Origin: Isoetes taiwanensis
Lineage: Eukaryota > Streptophyta > Lycopodiopsida > Isoetales > Isoetaceae
Assembly (NCBI GenBank): GCA_021234155.1
Contig: JAJEKV010000143.1
Coordinates: 1,193,358-1,257,357 of the forward strand
Reading direction: 5' to 3'
Length of the DNA stretch: 64,000 bases
Position 1 is the first letter of the stretch, and every line of letters starts with the position of its first letter. Shown here one piece after another: positions 10,770-22,698 of the stretch. The notes below the pieces were generated by a model, which searched no databases, was not told where the DNA came from, and was given only the letters and a program-made list of their open reading frames with translations. The position numbers and the translations under genes are program-made.

Positions 10770-11850
10770 GAAAAAACAGGGGTGATTAATTGGAAGGTGT
10801 TTGAGAAGCTCTTGGAAGATCGAGATATCTAGAATATAACAGGGAGGTGTGGATGTATTTTGCCCATAAGCTGACAACTCATGAAGATGCTCGAGATTCT
10901 TGGATCCTTCATCTGCTAGATGCCTCTACTTTAGGTCCTACGGAGTTGGATCGTCTGCTGTTTGAGTACACCGGTGAAGCCTTTGCAATTATTTCCCTTG
11001 ATGGGGTGCTGGATCACTAGTCCTTTCTAGTTCTATCTTAACTTTGGATTCATTTATACTTTTGTGGTTTTACAGGTAAAACTTTGTTAAAGTGCTTAAA
11101 TTTTGATTTTTTATTTATTTTTCCTCCTATAGAGGTGATTAGTAGCTGGTTTCATATCTCTAGTTAGCATTTTGAGATTTTGATCTCAATTCCATGTATT
11201 ATCGTCTAAATTTTACAAGTAATATATACCCTATCATCTCACCATCAAAGAAAAAGGAAAAAATAAACTAGCAAAAAGGCGCAATAAGAGGCTTGGACAG
11301 TTTTAGACTTGAATTTAGTTTCTCGTTAAGAAGGCATGTAGGAAACAAACTATTAGACTTTTATAAATTAAAATAGCTTATAGACATTAGATAGCCTTGA
11401 AAGGCTAGATTTAAACATTAGTACATATGGGATAATCCGTGTAAACAAGAACAGATATTGATGTCTTTGGTGGGAAATAGAAAGAAACAAGCTAACGGAG
11501 GGATTCAGCTCTATAATAGACAAATTATTAGTTAACCATAATGCCAATCCAATCCAAACTGCATGGGCTTATTTTTTGTATGACATAGTACTTATTGACA
11601 TTGTTGATGTTTTTGTGTTGGTTTAAGGTACAAATGTTCAATGCGAGGAGAGGCCATAGCAGAGGTTTCTAACATGTATTTTTTAACGGTCGTAGGAAGC
11701 TTAACCTAAAGCAAGCTTATGTGGATGCCATAGCTAGCTTGTTTTCTTTTTTCTTCTCCATCACTGCTCTTTTTAACAATAAAAATGCTAGATTCTATTT
11801 TTGGTTTGCATCATTCACACTTGCAAGTGTTTTTGTTTATTAATTTAATT
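10770..11850 (+). repeat. Repeat R1, left copy
   Basis: A roughly 1.08-kb segment that recurs in reverse orientation at 41,393-42,482 with only scattered differences. It contains a short coding-looking string, ARDSWILHLLDASTLGP, then EYTGEAFAIISLDGVLDH and a stop. The shared frame implies descent from a coding mobile element, possibly a LINE. The family is not recognised. Confidence 0.7.
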
Positions 11851-13517
11851 AACCCTTGATGAGATTAGTCCAATCTAGACTAATCTTGTACATTAATTGA
11901 TTTAAGTGTTGGTTATGTACTCATATGACTAACCCTATCAATTAATGTTGATAGGCATGTCTTTAGAATGGAAGGGAATACAATATAGTCAATCGATAAT
12001 AATAGAGACAAGTAGTCCCTTCGCATATTTACAGAGACAATCATATTCTTCCATCAAACATGGTGGCCTTCTCACATTGGCTCACATGCATCAAATGTGC
12101 TATTTCGTTCTTGAGACAGAACCAGGAAACAAAAATGCATAAGGGCACATACATAGAACCAGGAAAGAATAAAAGTTGGTAAAGCTTGCACAAATGACTT
12201 GCCATCTTTGGATAGGTTTCTAAGTCAATTTTTTCCTGTACAACAGATAAAAAGGAATAAGACCAAAGCAAGAACTGAAATAGTGATGTCAACTGCTTTA
12301 GAAGGCCATATTGACCTAAAAGCAGTACATTCAAAAAATAATTTTAAATCATAGATAGAAAAGCTTCCACGAATAAAAAGTGGATTATCATGCTTAGACT
12401 ACATAAAACAAGTTTAGCACTGTTCACCAACCAAAGATTATGAAGCTTTTAGTCCAAAATCTTGTCGGACTTCCCTAAGCAAGAAAAAAATATATCACCA
12501 CACCTTGAGGACAGTCCATATGCTTCTACATAGTTAACTTCATTCACTCACTTTATATTTTATTTTTCTATAGCAGTCCTGAAATGACTAGAGTGATTTT
12601 TCTTCTCTGATATGGTAAATTCGTTTTTTATGAAAATTCCTGGTTTATGAGATTGATATATGATTGAAGGGTAGATTTCTCTTAGTTGTAAGTGTGCTAA
12701 AACAGAATAAGATAATGCAAATCAAAGGCAACATAAATTGTTTATTTGAGCCTTGTGCATCTACTAAGATGGGATTCCAATCTTGGAAGTCTCTATACTG
12801 CAAAGAGCTAGAAATATAGCTCACTAACACACCACCCTGGTATGTGGGATACACAACACAGACTATATGTTCTAACCAGATCTAATGTCTAACTCTGCAC
12901 ATGCACACACTCATGTATATGTGTGTACAGGCACGGAAAGGTAGAGGGAGTGGGGACTCACAATTCGGATCTCTTCTTTCATTGCATTTCCAACTTCATT
13001 CAGGACCGGAACCATGAGTTCGCATTGGCCACTCTTTCACATAAATAAATTGGCAGTCAAAAGCGAATAAAAAACTTCTATAAAAAAGGTCTCGTACAAA
13101 GTATACCACAATAAGAAAGGGTCCATGCGGGTAGAATGCCCATTTAAGTTGCTAGTACAGAAAATCTAGAAATTTGCAGACTTAATTATGCCAATACCAT
13201 GTCGCATAAAAATCAGCTAGGAATGACACTTTTGAGTCTTGTATCCTCAAAAGATAGAAATGTCTTCTTGCTTGTAGATCTGTAGAAATCTTAATCCAGT
13301 TTCAGTATCTGAGAAGTAAATAGTCGAGCCACCATGTAGAATAGCAGAATACAGAAGCAACACAAAAGCAGCGCTTTGGGCATAGCCAGATAACAACAAA
13401 AGTTCAGTATGGATTTGGAGCTTTTTAATAATGCATTTTGGCCACAATAGAAAGACCTATGGTTATATAAAATGTAAGCATTGGCTTATCAGAAAAAATA
13501 TGAAACTGTATCAATAC
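11851..13517. other. No clear gene; possible 3' part of the ArfGAP pseudogene
   Basis: If the ArfGAP gene remnants at 13.5-14.3 kb once continued, their last exons would lie here on the minus strand. I could not identify them. No other feature is supported. Confidence 0.35.
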
Positions 13518-14278
13518 CTAAATTTGTTTAACATTGCTTGTTGTTGAGAAATCAAAGCTGCCATCTGTGATTAATGTGCTGCATATGGAGACACCATGTG
13601 TGACTACAATAATCAGGAAAAAGTTTACGGCCTTAGTTTTCGCATTTTATTTTGTAGAGCACTCTAGAATTTACATACTTGCAGAACAAGTTTAATAATG
13701 CAATTTTTGAATATTAAAAGTGCACCTTATCTTACATTGAAAAGCCGCCCATAGATTATCCTCAGATGTATCATTTTTATTGGATGTTGGATTATCAATA
13801 GTTAGAATGTTGAAAAGATCATAGGCCTCAGGCAGTTGAGGACTGTTAATTTTGGTTGATTGTTTGGCTGGGACTGGTTGCTCTACTGAGAAGGAAATCT
13901 AACAGATTCTTCATTGTTTCCCCTCTTACCCTGCAAAGAAAAGGCAATAGCATAGCTTATGAGTAGATTTGATTTCTTAAATTAATTAATATAACTGTAA
14001 CGTATTGTCACCTTTTGAGAAGCATCAATTTCAGGTGCAACTGATTCATTTGATTCTCCAGCTTTAATGTGACTACGCTGAGGATCTGAAGCATGTATTA
14101 TGGAATCAGCTTGATTAGAAGAGCCTTGATCTTGCATGGATGCTTTCCTAACATCATCTCTGTTCTCACATACAGAATGTCAGAACTTCTACAAGGTCTG
14201 TCACTGACAAAACGCCGCTCATTCCGTGAACGTAAGGATGACTTTGCACTTCCTGTTATCCATCTCTTATCTTCATAT
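13518..14278 (-). pseudogene. ArfGAP (AGD5/NEVERSHED-type) pseudogene fragment
   Basis: Three minus-strand exon remnants sit in family order. Exon a (14278-14012) follows an acceptor and reads RYEDKRWITGSAKSS, like the end of the ArfGAP domain, but changes frame internally. Exon b (13930-13736) ends EAYDLFNILTIDNP ... NLWAAFQ before a GTAAGA donor, and needs a frame change from its own start. Exon c (13603-13518) reads HMVSPYAAH, a TAA stop, then SQMAALISQQQAML, where plant AGD5 has a glutamine-rich MVSPFAIHQQQ block. The stop fits a CAA-to-TAA change. Known family members activate GTP hydrolysis by ARF GTPases in trans-Golgi/endosome traffic. The zinc-finger exons were not found. The upstream side is occupied by a copia-type LTR. 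Confidence 0.65.
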
Positions 14279-14305
14279 CTGTTCAAGAATCACTAAGACA
14301 AATAC

Positions 14306-14536
14306 TGTTGAAGTATTGATCATGCATCATCACCGTACATCTGGAGGGCTCTGATCAAGAGTCACCAGCAGTTATAGATGTCTCTTGGGCTGGATCAATC
14401 CACCCAGAGAGGCACATCCTTTCATACATAAATCTATATATCTATGCTACAGTTGGGGCCTGTCCAACCGAGTTTTTCCTTCTTATCAATTCATTTGATC
14501 TTCATCTGTTCCTGTTTTCTAACATGGTACCAGAGC
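14306..14536 (+). mobile_element. Ty1/copia-type LTR with primer-binding site
   Basis: A candidate LTR runs from TGTTGAAGTATTG (14306) to TTTTCTAACA (14524) and is directly followed by TGGTACCAGAGC. That string differs by one base from the initiator-methionine tRNA primer site typical of plant copia elements. No gag-pol or second LTR was identified downstream, so this is a truncated or decayed element. It lies 28 bases from the outermost ArfGAP exon. Confidence 0.55.
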
Positions 14537-15849
14537 TGAGGACATATCCTGGGCACTTCAGGATTCATGGAAATGATCTGAAATAACAGATCTATATACT
14601 CTAAGTTCCTCCTATTCTTTTTAAGAACGTAGAGCAAGTACTAAATGTATGGTCTATCTATATTCATTTTACTAGAGCGCTGGACCAATTTTCCTCTGAA
14701 GAACTCAATATTTCAAGCAATTTGTTGGAAGAAAAATATGAAGGCGATATTCTATCCCTCGCATCATCCAGGGAAACTAATGCAACCATCTACATGAAGT
14801 TGTGAACTCAGCTGGAAACTATATAAGTTGCATATAGTTGTTTCCAACTGGTATAAATTTAAGAATATTGGGTTAATGGAGCTTCCAACCTTTAAAACTA
14901 GATAAAGTATAAGTTCATGAGAGTATCAAATGTTCTCCATCCATGGAGAGCTCCATAGCATAAAAATTGTTAATCCAGTTCTGAAGCTCCAGACTGACAT
15001 GCCTGATTCGTGTGCATGTAAGAAGAATATTTATGCAAGTAGATTAGTCTAACGACATTTTAAGGCTCTCAATAACACTTGAGACAAGTTATTAACCTCT
15101 ATATCCAGCTCTTATGCAGACAATCAAGCTTATTTCCATCCAATAAGCAGGCATGAACCTACTTGTAAAGACTGAAGTAATCAGCGGCCCAGATATCTTA
15201 GACAATCTGAACTCCTTCTACACTTTGAGAGAATAAGGTTCATGATGCGACGCATGCAAGAAGGCTGAGAAAGGATGCGGCAAAATTTAATTGCTGGAGC
15301 ATCCCGCTAGAGTTTGAAGATGCTCGAAGGAAAAAAAATCTCTAGAAAGCTGACTTGGGTGTTGACATGGATACCCTTAGAATTGCACGGATTGGTGCAC
15401 CTCTGGTTAGGCAAGCCTGCTAAACACCGACCTTCTCCTTGTAATTGATTAACTTGAGACATTCTGATACATCCATGAGTCCTTTCTACACACATTTCAT
15501 TACACAATTTTATTATGAGCTTCTTTGTTGTTGCATTTGTTGTTTAATGTTTAATCATTGTCAACAATAATATCATTCAAAAACTTACAATGCAAAACAC
15601 CTTATGTAATGCTCCATTTATATATTCAATATAGTTTGTTCCCTAATAATTGGTTGATGCTGGCGATGAGCTGGGTTGAAGCACGCTTGTACTGTTTGGC
15701 TCTCATTTCCATCTGCTTCTGAAGTGCTATGAACTCTTCATCAAAGGAAGATCCTCTGGTCCCTAATTTTGTTGAAAGCTTCCATGCTTGACACGGTTTG
15801 GCCTGTATATGTTTCAGCCTCTCAGACTTCTCTTAACAAGTCTTGGGTC
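14537..15849. other. No gene recognised
   Basis: This could be the decayed interior of the copia-type element, but no gag, protease or integrase motif was found. Short frames only. Confidence 0.4.
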
Positions 15850-16580
15850 TTATCTGACGCCTCCTAGGTCACAGGATACATATCTATATGGACGTCCTGG
15901 GCTCGACGGGTACACCGGGGTGACCTATGGATTTTGGGGGGTTTAAATCAGATACGGATGCATGGTCGTCAGTGGGGCCATGATTCTCTAGCCACCTATG
16001 TCAAGAAGGGATTCCTCATTTCCCTGCCTCATCGAACTGGGGAGATGCAACTCGGAGTAGTCTCATAGGGTGACTCCATGAGATTGCGTCTCTGGAAGGC
16101 TACATCCATGCCATAGCATGATTGATAAAGTGTGCACAGGAAGGGCAGATGGAGTGGACTACCATAGCCATTGTTGTATGCCAGCCAACGCCATTGCCAC
16201 TATTCTATCTGTTGATATCCGCAGGCCCTGCCTGTCAGTTGACACCATTGAGTCTAAGCCTGGGCTTAGACACTTCATTTTTATGCATTTGTTATGTTTC
16301 CTACTATTATGAGATGTTGTACTTTGATGGATGAGTCACCCTTCGAGGTGGCATATTATTCGATATATTGTGTGCTAGGTGCTAACTTTTATGTACGCTT
16401 TCGCTATACAGGATTCCTATAGAAGGCGTGAGACGAATGACACCTCCGTGTCCTTCACCCGGACACTTGGCCATCACAAGTGGTAGACGGATGACCTTTC
16501 TGTGGTGATGTAGTTGCCATGAGAGGATAATTTCTCGTATTCATACAATGGGCACATCACATAGGTTTGAGGAGCGTCAC
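15850..16580 (+). repeat. Repeat R2, left copy
   Basis: About 730 bases that recur inverted at 42,718-43,480. Shared landmarks include gacacctccgtgtccttcac, ggagtggactaccatagcca and a terminal gagcgtcaca. It is more GC-rich than its surroundings and non-coding. It looks like an LTR or other terminal part of a mobile element, though no internal coding region or partner LTR was found. Confidence 0.65.
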
Positions 16581-17047
16581 AGATCATAGAGCTACTGCAA
16601 GTATTGGACCCACTGCTCAGAGGTGATATTCCATCTTTACGAGCACCTCGCTGAAAGGTTTTTAGAAGGACAATCCGGAAATAAAAAAAATCCTCTTGAT
16701 GCCTGCAATGTACATGGCTTTCTTATCCTTGAGAAAAGTGCAGTACTGTCTGGCCGCATGTGGGTGCAAAGTAAAATCTGTGACCTGTCAGAGCCAACAT
16801 TTGAGTTCCTTATACTCAGCATCAAAACACCAGTTATGTGGGAAGTTTGTGGTCCCCGAAATCCATCGTGGGCAGCTTTTCCCAAAGCATCCCTTGGCAA
16901 CAGTCCCAAGCACGTTGATTAACTGGCCCATCTGTTGCTGCAGTATGGGGAGCTGAAAATTTCTTGTCAGGTCAGATGTGAGCATCTAGGCATAAGCCGC
17001 TGCATGTTTGTGATCCAAGCGCAACTGAGGCATGCAACGAGCTGCAT
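16581..17047. other. Repeat debris
   Basis: Sequence near 16,985-17,040 resembles the repeat at 5655-5700. Open frames overlap on both strands with no family match. Confidence 0.35.
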
Positions 17048-17200
17048 CGAAAGGGATTCGAACAATCTGCTAGGCTAGCTGTAGGTAAAGTGGTTGGTGG
17101 TCTGAGACGACCTCTTCATCATCATAAGGGATTCAAACATCTGCGAGGCTAGCTGTAGGTAAAGTGTTTGGTGGTCTGAGTCGATCTCTTCATCTCTATT
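17048..17200. repeat. 76-bp tandem duplication
   Basis: Two units, each starting aagggattc and containing ggctagctgtaggtaaagtg and a ctcttcatc end, stand head to tail. They differ at a few bases. Confidence 0.8.
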
Positions 17201-17449
17201 ATTTGTGCCTACGCGAAATTGATTGATGATATATACATATCCTACTCAGCTACCAACACATAATCCACCAGATTGGTTCTCTTGTCTACATGTGTACCTG
17301 TAAGAAGATGGCCATTGTGCCAGTTCATTGCAAATTACCAGAGCAAAGACACCGCAGAGCAAAAACGACTGTCTGTGCGCGTGACCTAGTTGTCATCTGA
17401 TACCCGTGGCCAAGCCACTTGTGCGAGGCACTGTAACACATTGTCAGCC

Positions 17450-17900
17450 AAGAGGTCAAATTTCATGGGTTGTTCCATCCCCGTGTATGGATAAAAGCCC
17501 CCAAGGAATATGACCCGATCCAATTGTACTGCTGTATGTATCATGTAGATCAACATAGAGATCCAACCTATCTACATCCGAATGGATGTGATAGAGTTGC
17601 TTTCTACATGTGGAAAATAACATGCCGCCGAAGATTGCCACTCTAATTTTGCAGTCACACCCACAGGCACCAGTTGTACCCATATGTCTTATATACGGAG
17701 ATTGATTGTGCTAAGGTTGTCTGATAGTAGCAGACAATTGTGTCCCCGCTTTCTTGTGCAGTTTGAAGACTAATATTTGTAGCCTATCAGGTAACTTGTG
17801 CCCTGAGTGTTTCCATGTCTCCATAAGGAAGATGAGGTCCATATCTGCATCAATAGACTATCTCCCTTCTGCCATGCAAAGCCCAAATAATTTTAGGAGA
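17450..17900 (-). pseudogene. Diverged LINE endonuclease relic
   Basis: On the minus strand the strings LYVDLHDTYSS and, in another frame, VIFLGGFYPYT align with LYDDIQQHPHS and VMLVGDFN of the 8.5-kb relic. The catalytic GDFN is changed to GGFY. A neighbouring string (CLQDDTVFLQQAEYYTPKR) would be the N-terminal side. It is heavily decayed. Confidence 0.4.
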
Positions 17901-18389
17901 CCATATGGAGGCAAAATTCCTATTTGATAAGATGTTGAGGATGATGTTACACCTTTTTTCTTTTCTTTTCGGTGTGTAATACTCTGCCTGTTGCAGAAAC
18001 ACAGTATCATCTTGTAGGCAGATAATGGGTTCTCTTAACACCTAGTCAGGTTTTCTTTATTCTAAAGTTCTTGGATGCTTCTATTTCTATATTAAGAAAT
18101 GGTTTGCATCCTTTAAAAATCATAGAACCCGGCCATGAAACCAATACTAATAGATTTTTGTATGTTTTAAGAGTCTAGATCATTGAACTATACGACTTCC
18201 AAATTAACATCAATTTGTATCTTGGCATTTTGGCCATAAAAAAGGGATGAGCACATATTGGATGTTACCATTCATTGACAAGCTTAGGATCAGCTGGCCT
18301 GGTATCCAGAGATTTATGTCTCAATCATTGGTGAATGGAAGATAGCCCGTGAGCCAGTCAATATGCTAAGCTTAAGGTGGAAAAATCTC

Positions 18390-18945
18390 TACCCTAATGG
18401 ATCGATGGTTTTATGTACGCACGATTGAGGTTGCCCTCCTATTGAAACCCTTCCCATTTTCCCTGGAAACCCTTTCAATTTTGCAGAGAAACCCTTCCCA
18501 TTTTCCAAGAAAACCCTTTTGGCTTTCAATAAAACTAGGAAGGGTTCCCATAGAAACCCTTCCTATTTTCCGTGAAAATCCTTCCGAATCTCGAGCCTTT
18601 GAAATTAGGAAGGCTTTCCCCGAAAAAAAAGAAGGGTTTCCATTTCTGGAAAATGGGAAGGGTTTTCAGGAAAAACAGGGAAAGTTTCCATAATACTAAT
18701 ATATTATTATATTATTTACACGTGTGAGCCTTTATGGATCACGCTTATCCACACGGACGCCTTCCATTAAGGCGGCGTGTCCATCAAGTATATACGTTGT
18801 CACCCTCGAATTCAAATTTTAAATGGAAACCCTTCATTTTTTTCAAATCGTGTGGAAATCCTTCCTATTTTCCAGGCATGAAGGAAAATAAGAAGGGTTT
18901 CCATACAAGGAGGAAGATAGAAAGGGTTTTCACATGTAATTAAAA
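18390..18945. repeat. Palindromic array of AAACCCTTCC-type units
   Basis: Units of the form gaaacccttcccattttcc repeat in one orientation from about 18,430 to 18,590. They then appear as the reverse complement (ggaaaatgggaagggtttt) at about 18,620-18,690. A second, smaller set with the same inversion lies at 18,820-18,935. Between them is a near-palindrome (acacggacgcctt / aaggcggcgtgt). The structure would fold strongly and suggests a foldback or subterminal-repeat DNA transposon. No target duplication was identified. Confidence 0.6.
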
Positions 18946-19020
18946 ATTTCATGAGGCATATAATATGCTCTACACACCTTTGAATCATTGTCCGCTTTCA
19001 CTCCACGCCATACACCCCAA

Positions 19021-20640
19021 TGGATCTAGATCTTGACGCATTTGAGCGATGTGAGGAGGATGCCTCCGTAGATTTATCTCTATATGATTAGGACGAAACT
19101 AATAGTGATTTTGCTTTTGAAAACATTGAGAATGTGGATTACCATGATCCCTTGGAAGAGGACCGTTACATTCAATCATTTTCTCCTATTCTTGTGATCG
19201 CCTCAGTCGAAAGCTACATTTTTTAAGAAGCTTCATACTATTTGATGGTGCATTGTAGCTTAAGTTCCATCCATCTCTCTATTCAAGATGTCCTTCAAGC
19301 AGAAAGCCATGAGATACACAAGTCATAAGGAGGTGGTTGACCTTCCAAGAGAAGTTGCTAGTCCATATAGAATCTTGTCTTAGCATGTGCTTGACCTTTG
19401 GGAAATGACTCTACATCCCACCATCATGAATGTGGAAGCAAATTATTTTTAGAGCGCACATCAAAGGTGGTCTAGGGCACCTGCCTCTATGCCCTACTCT
19501 AGATAACATTAAGAAGGTGCAGATGGGATCCAAGTTTCATGGCATTCCAGATTATGTGAGGGAATGCATAACAGCTTGTAGATGCGGTTCTCGACCTGCG
19601 AAGCCTATACGAGGAGACAAAAATTCAATTTTGAGGAGATAGTGCCATACATCTTCTTGGAAAGTCGAGTAGAGCAGTTATAGGTGAAGCTTTTTTTTTT
19701 GGTATCTTGTAAGTTGATGTACATTCATATTTTCCTTATTCGCTTTTGTTATTCTGTCTATATTTGGAGGCACAGGTTCAAGTTGCACCAACGTATTCCA
19801 GTAGAGGGTGACCCGCCAGGCATTCATCACATAGAGGCAATAATTAGTGTACTTAGATCTGGATATTCGTCCATCATCTGTCAGGCACCTGACAACTGTT
19901 CCTACCCTATTCAACATGCGTTGAATGTGAAGACTTGGTATGAAGCCCCCAGGAGGGGTGAGCAGCTAATGGAAACAATGTAAGTGAATGTGTCTAAGCC
20001 CAATATGTGTATTGTACCAGCACTGCTGCCCAAGGCCTTTCTAGTCACATATTTTTTTTTTCATGGTGGAATGGTAGAGGAAAATTGAGTGGCAAGAAGA
20101 CTAATCTATACAAGTGATCTTTAGTGACATGGTTCTGGTGCATCTATTTGTTCAAATATGCATCAGAGCAACTGTTCTATTTCAAAGAATGGAATCCCCA
20201 TGAGTGATTCTGTGGTATCTGCTAGACGTGATATGCAACAGAAAAGAAAAAGTTGTACCTATAATTTGATGGTGGGCAATCAATGAATAAGGAACAATAG
20301 TGATCTCTACAAGGTAACATCGGCTTCAGAGATGCGACATGCAACAATGTTTATTCAGTAAGACATGGTTCTTACATCTTCAGAGGTTGCGCTCGAACAT
20401 CACATAACATACTTCTAGAAAATGGTCAATATGGGACACACACACATTCCAAACCTCTCTACACAATGGCCATGGATCCGTAGCAACTTAAAGCATGTTG
20501 GAAGGAGAAATGGGTCATTTAGTTTTACAAATGGAATTTGTAGGAACAATGGTATACATAGAAACAACAATGAGGATGCTAGAGCTTTAGAACTAGTAAA
20601 GACATCACGCTTTTAAACCAAGATTAATTCTATGCTTGTA
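19021..20640 (+). pseudogene. Decayed, apparently spliced coding relic, unknown family
   Basis: An acidic N-terminal frame begins MDLDLDAFERCEEDASVDL at 19,021 and contains one in-frame TAG before continuing. Further pieces read FNFEEIVPYIFLESRVEQL (about 19,620-19,680). An exon-like block at 19,776-19,979 is flanked by AG and GTAAGT and encodes FKLHQRIPVEGDPPGIHHIE and onward. Another open stretch is at 20,422-20,616. The pattern is a gene or transposon with introns and later stops. I do not recognise the family. Confidence 0.35.
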
Positions 20641-21200
20641 AGGGGTCCATGAAGGTAACTGTTGGCGCATTTGCCCATGAAACAAAATGATGGCATCCAT
20701 TTGCACATGCACGGGGCGCCTCGAGATTGAGACAGATAGATGGGCACTAGAAAATGAGAACATATGATCTGCCAATGGTGCCAACTGGGAGTTATTGAAG
20801 ATAAGTGCCACACTCTTTAGAACAACCCAGCATTTAGACCTATTAGGGCACATTATGCTGGGTTGGTTACATCTAACCAACCATTACATTGATGTTTGAG
20901 ATGACTTCAGTGAGGATACTAGTGTTATATGTCCAGGAGGTAATGGACATGCTAATTCCCTTGTGTCCTTCATCACTACATTAAAATGTAGAAACATACA
21001 ATTTATTAGCAAGCCTATAATCTGAAATTGACTGGTTTGCTAGATTTTGGGAAAGGCTTGGCGGAAAATGGGGGGTTTTATTTATACGTTGGCCTGTTGT
21101 CTAAGATTTGTGCCAGCAGTGATATTTATGCCCGTTTGCATGGTTGCAAAAGGCAGGATTCATGGGGGCCGCTAAATGTAGCCCCACTATGGCAGCCAGA
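20641..21200. other. No gene recognised
   Basis: Flank of the LTR retrotransposon insertion. Short frames on both strands overlap without family resemblance. Confidence 0.45.
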
Positions 21201-21568
21201 TGTTGGGGTGGTCAACACTCACCACACTCGTCACCACTCACCACTCACCACACTCGTCACCACTCACCACACTCGCCACCACTCACCACTCACCACACTC
21301 ACCACTATTGAGGTGGTATAGAAGACAATATACCGTATATGGAGGATATACATATGAACGCCAAGGTGATATTTGCACGTATCCATGATCACTGTGTTAT
21401 CTGAGCAGAGAGAAGAACAAAGAGACAGTGTATTGGGAGAGAGCATTTTGCTTGATCTACCTATGGACATGATGAATCTTTGTGTTGTGCATTGCCTTGA
21501 TCTGATAGATTGAGCTTGGATTGTTGGGTTTTCATCCTTCTTGCAAGGTTAGAGTTCGTGCTCTAACA
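21201..21568 (+). repeat. 5' LTR
   Basis: Starts TGTTGGGGTGGTCAACACTC and ends GCTCTAACA. An internal caccactcaccacactcgt minisatellite has more units than in the 3' LTR, which explains most of the length difference. The rest matches the 3' LTR closely. Confidence 0.85.
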
Positions 21569-21763
21569 ATTTAGCTTAACTACCGTGCTTTCGACAAAAC
21601 CATTGATTGGCAAGAATTTCCATTGAAAAAGGAGTTGTTACCATTGGTATTGGTGATCGTCGGTAAAGAACGACACCATTGAGGGAGGAGCAATTTCTTG
21701 TGTGAAGGGAATTTTGTCGTAATTGATTTGTGGGGTAGAATTTGACAAGGGGAGCATAGTTTT

Positions 21764-22696
21764 ATGCCCAAGAGAAGTAAGAAGGATATCCCACCACGCT
21801 CCATCGTAACAAGAAGGGGACCGGTGAGTCAATCTTTGGGCTCAAAATTGCATCAAGATTCAATTTTGTTTTCAGATTTGGGAGCAGATATGGGGTCTAA
21901 TTCTCAGATCCAGGAGGTTCTGATTCCATTTACAGATCTAGAAGGTAATCCAATTTCGTTTTTCAAATTGAAGGGAGATTCCATTTCGTTTTTTCAATTT
22001 CAAGAAACCCAAGAAGAGGCAGAGATGGCTATATTACCACCTATGGTGTGGGGTTTTCAGACAATAGGGATTCCAAAGTTTGATGATTTGGTGGATCGAG
22101 ATCCTTTGAAGCATATTGCGAAGTTTGAGAGGTATTGCCAGCAATGTAAGTTACCGGCTGCTGATTACTTGCTTTGGTTTCATAGTTCTTTGCAAGATTC
22201 AGTGGAGGAATGGGCACAAACGCAGCTAGATACCATGATATATCAAGAATTAAAGGAAGCTTTCATTGCTAATTATCAAGAAGTTTATGGTAAGGATAAG
22301 ACTATGGAAAGGTGGACCAATTTCACAAAAAAGAAAGATGAATCAATTAGAGAGTATAATCAGAGGTATATTGCGGTTCTCAAAGCCGTGGTTCATTGGA
22401 AGATTGCAAGGAGTAATGAAATGGATATTCAATGGTATGTGAAGGGGCTGAAACGAGCTATTGCTCATAAGGTGAAGGCTAAACAGCCTACAACATTACT
22501 AGAGGCACAAAAGTATGCTCTCAAGGCTGAAGATAAGTTGGGATACATTCATGAAGTTGCTGCTCCAGAGCATAAAACAGAGCATATTGCAGCCAAGATT
22601 TCTAAGCTTACAATTGGTGAGAAGCCAAGGGAGGTGCAGTTTATTACTTGTGAGTATTGTGGGTCTATTGGACATTCTGATACTACATGTAGCTGA
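21764..22696 (+). CDS. Retrotransposon Gag, N-terminal frame
   Basis: A 310-codon frame starts 196 bases after the 5' LTR. The middle (about residues 95-260) has the helical retrotransposon-gag pattern, with landmarks FDDLVDRDPLKHIAKFERYC and EWAQTQLDTMIYQELKEAF. It ends in a CCHC zinc knuckle, CEYCGSIGHSDTTC. Gag proteins build the virus-like particle and bind element RNA. The next zinc knuckle lies in a different frame, so either a mutation or a programmed shift separates the parts. The relation to Ty3/gypsy gag is by general pattern only. Confidence 0.75.
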   Translation: MPKRSKKDIPPRSIVTRRGPVSQSLGSKLHQDSILFSDLGADMGSNSQIQEVLIPFTDLEGNPISFFKLKGDSISFFQFQETQEEAEMAILPPMVWGFQTIGIPKFDDLVDRDPLKHIAKFERYCQQCKLPAADYLLWFHSSLQDSVEEWAQTQLDTMIYQELKEAFIANYQEVYGKDKTMERWTNFTKKKDESIREYNQRYIAVLKAVVHWKIARSNEMDIQWYVKGLKRAIAHKVKAKQPTTLLEAQKYALKAEDKLGYIHEVAAPEHKTEHIAAKISKLTIGEKPREVQFITCEYCGSIGHSDTTCS

Positions 22697-22698
22697 AA

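Noticed and set aside
21215-21300. CACCACTCAC repeats considered as a CRISPR-like array
   Set aside because: Short contiguous minisatellite inside an LTR, without unique spacers, in a eukaryotic genome.
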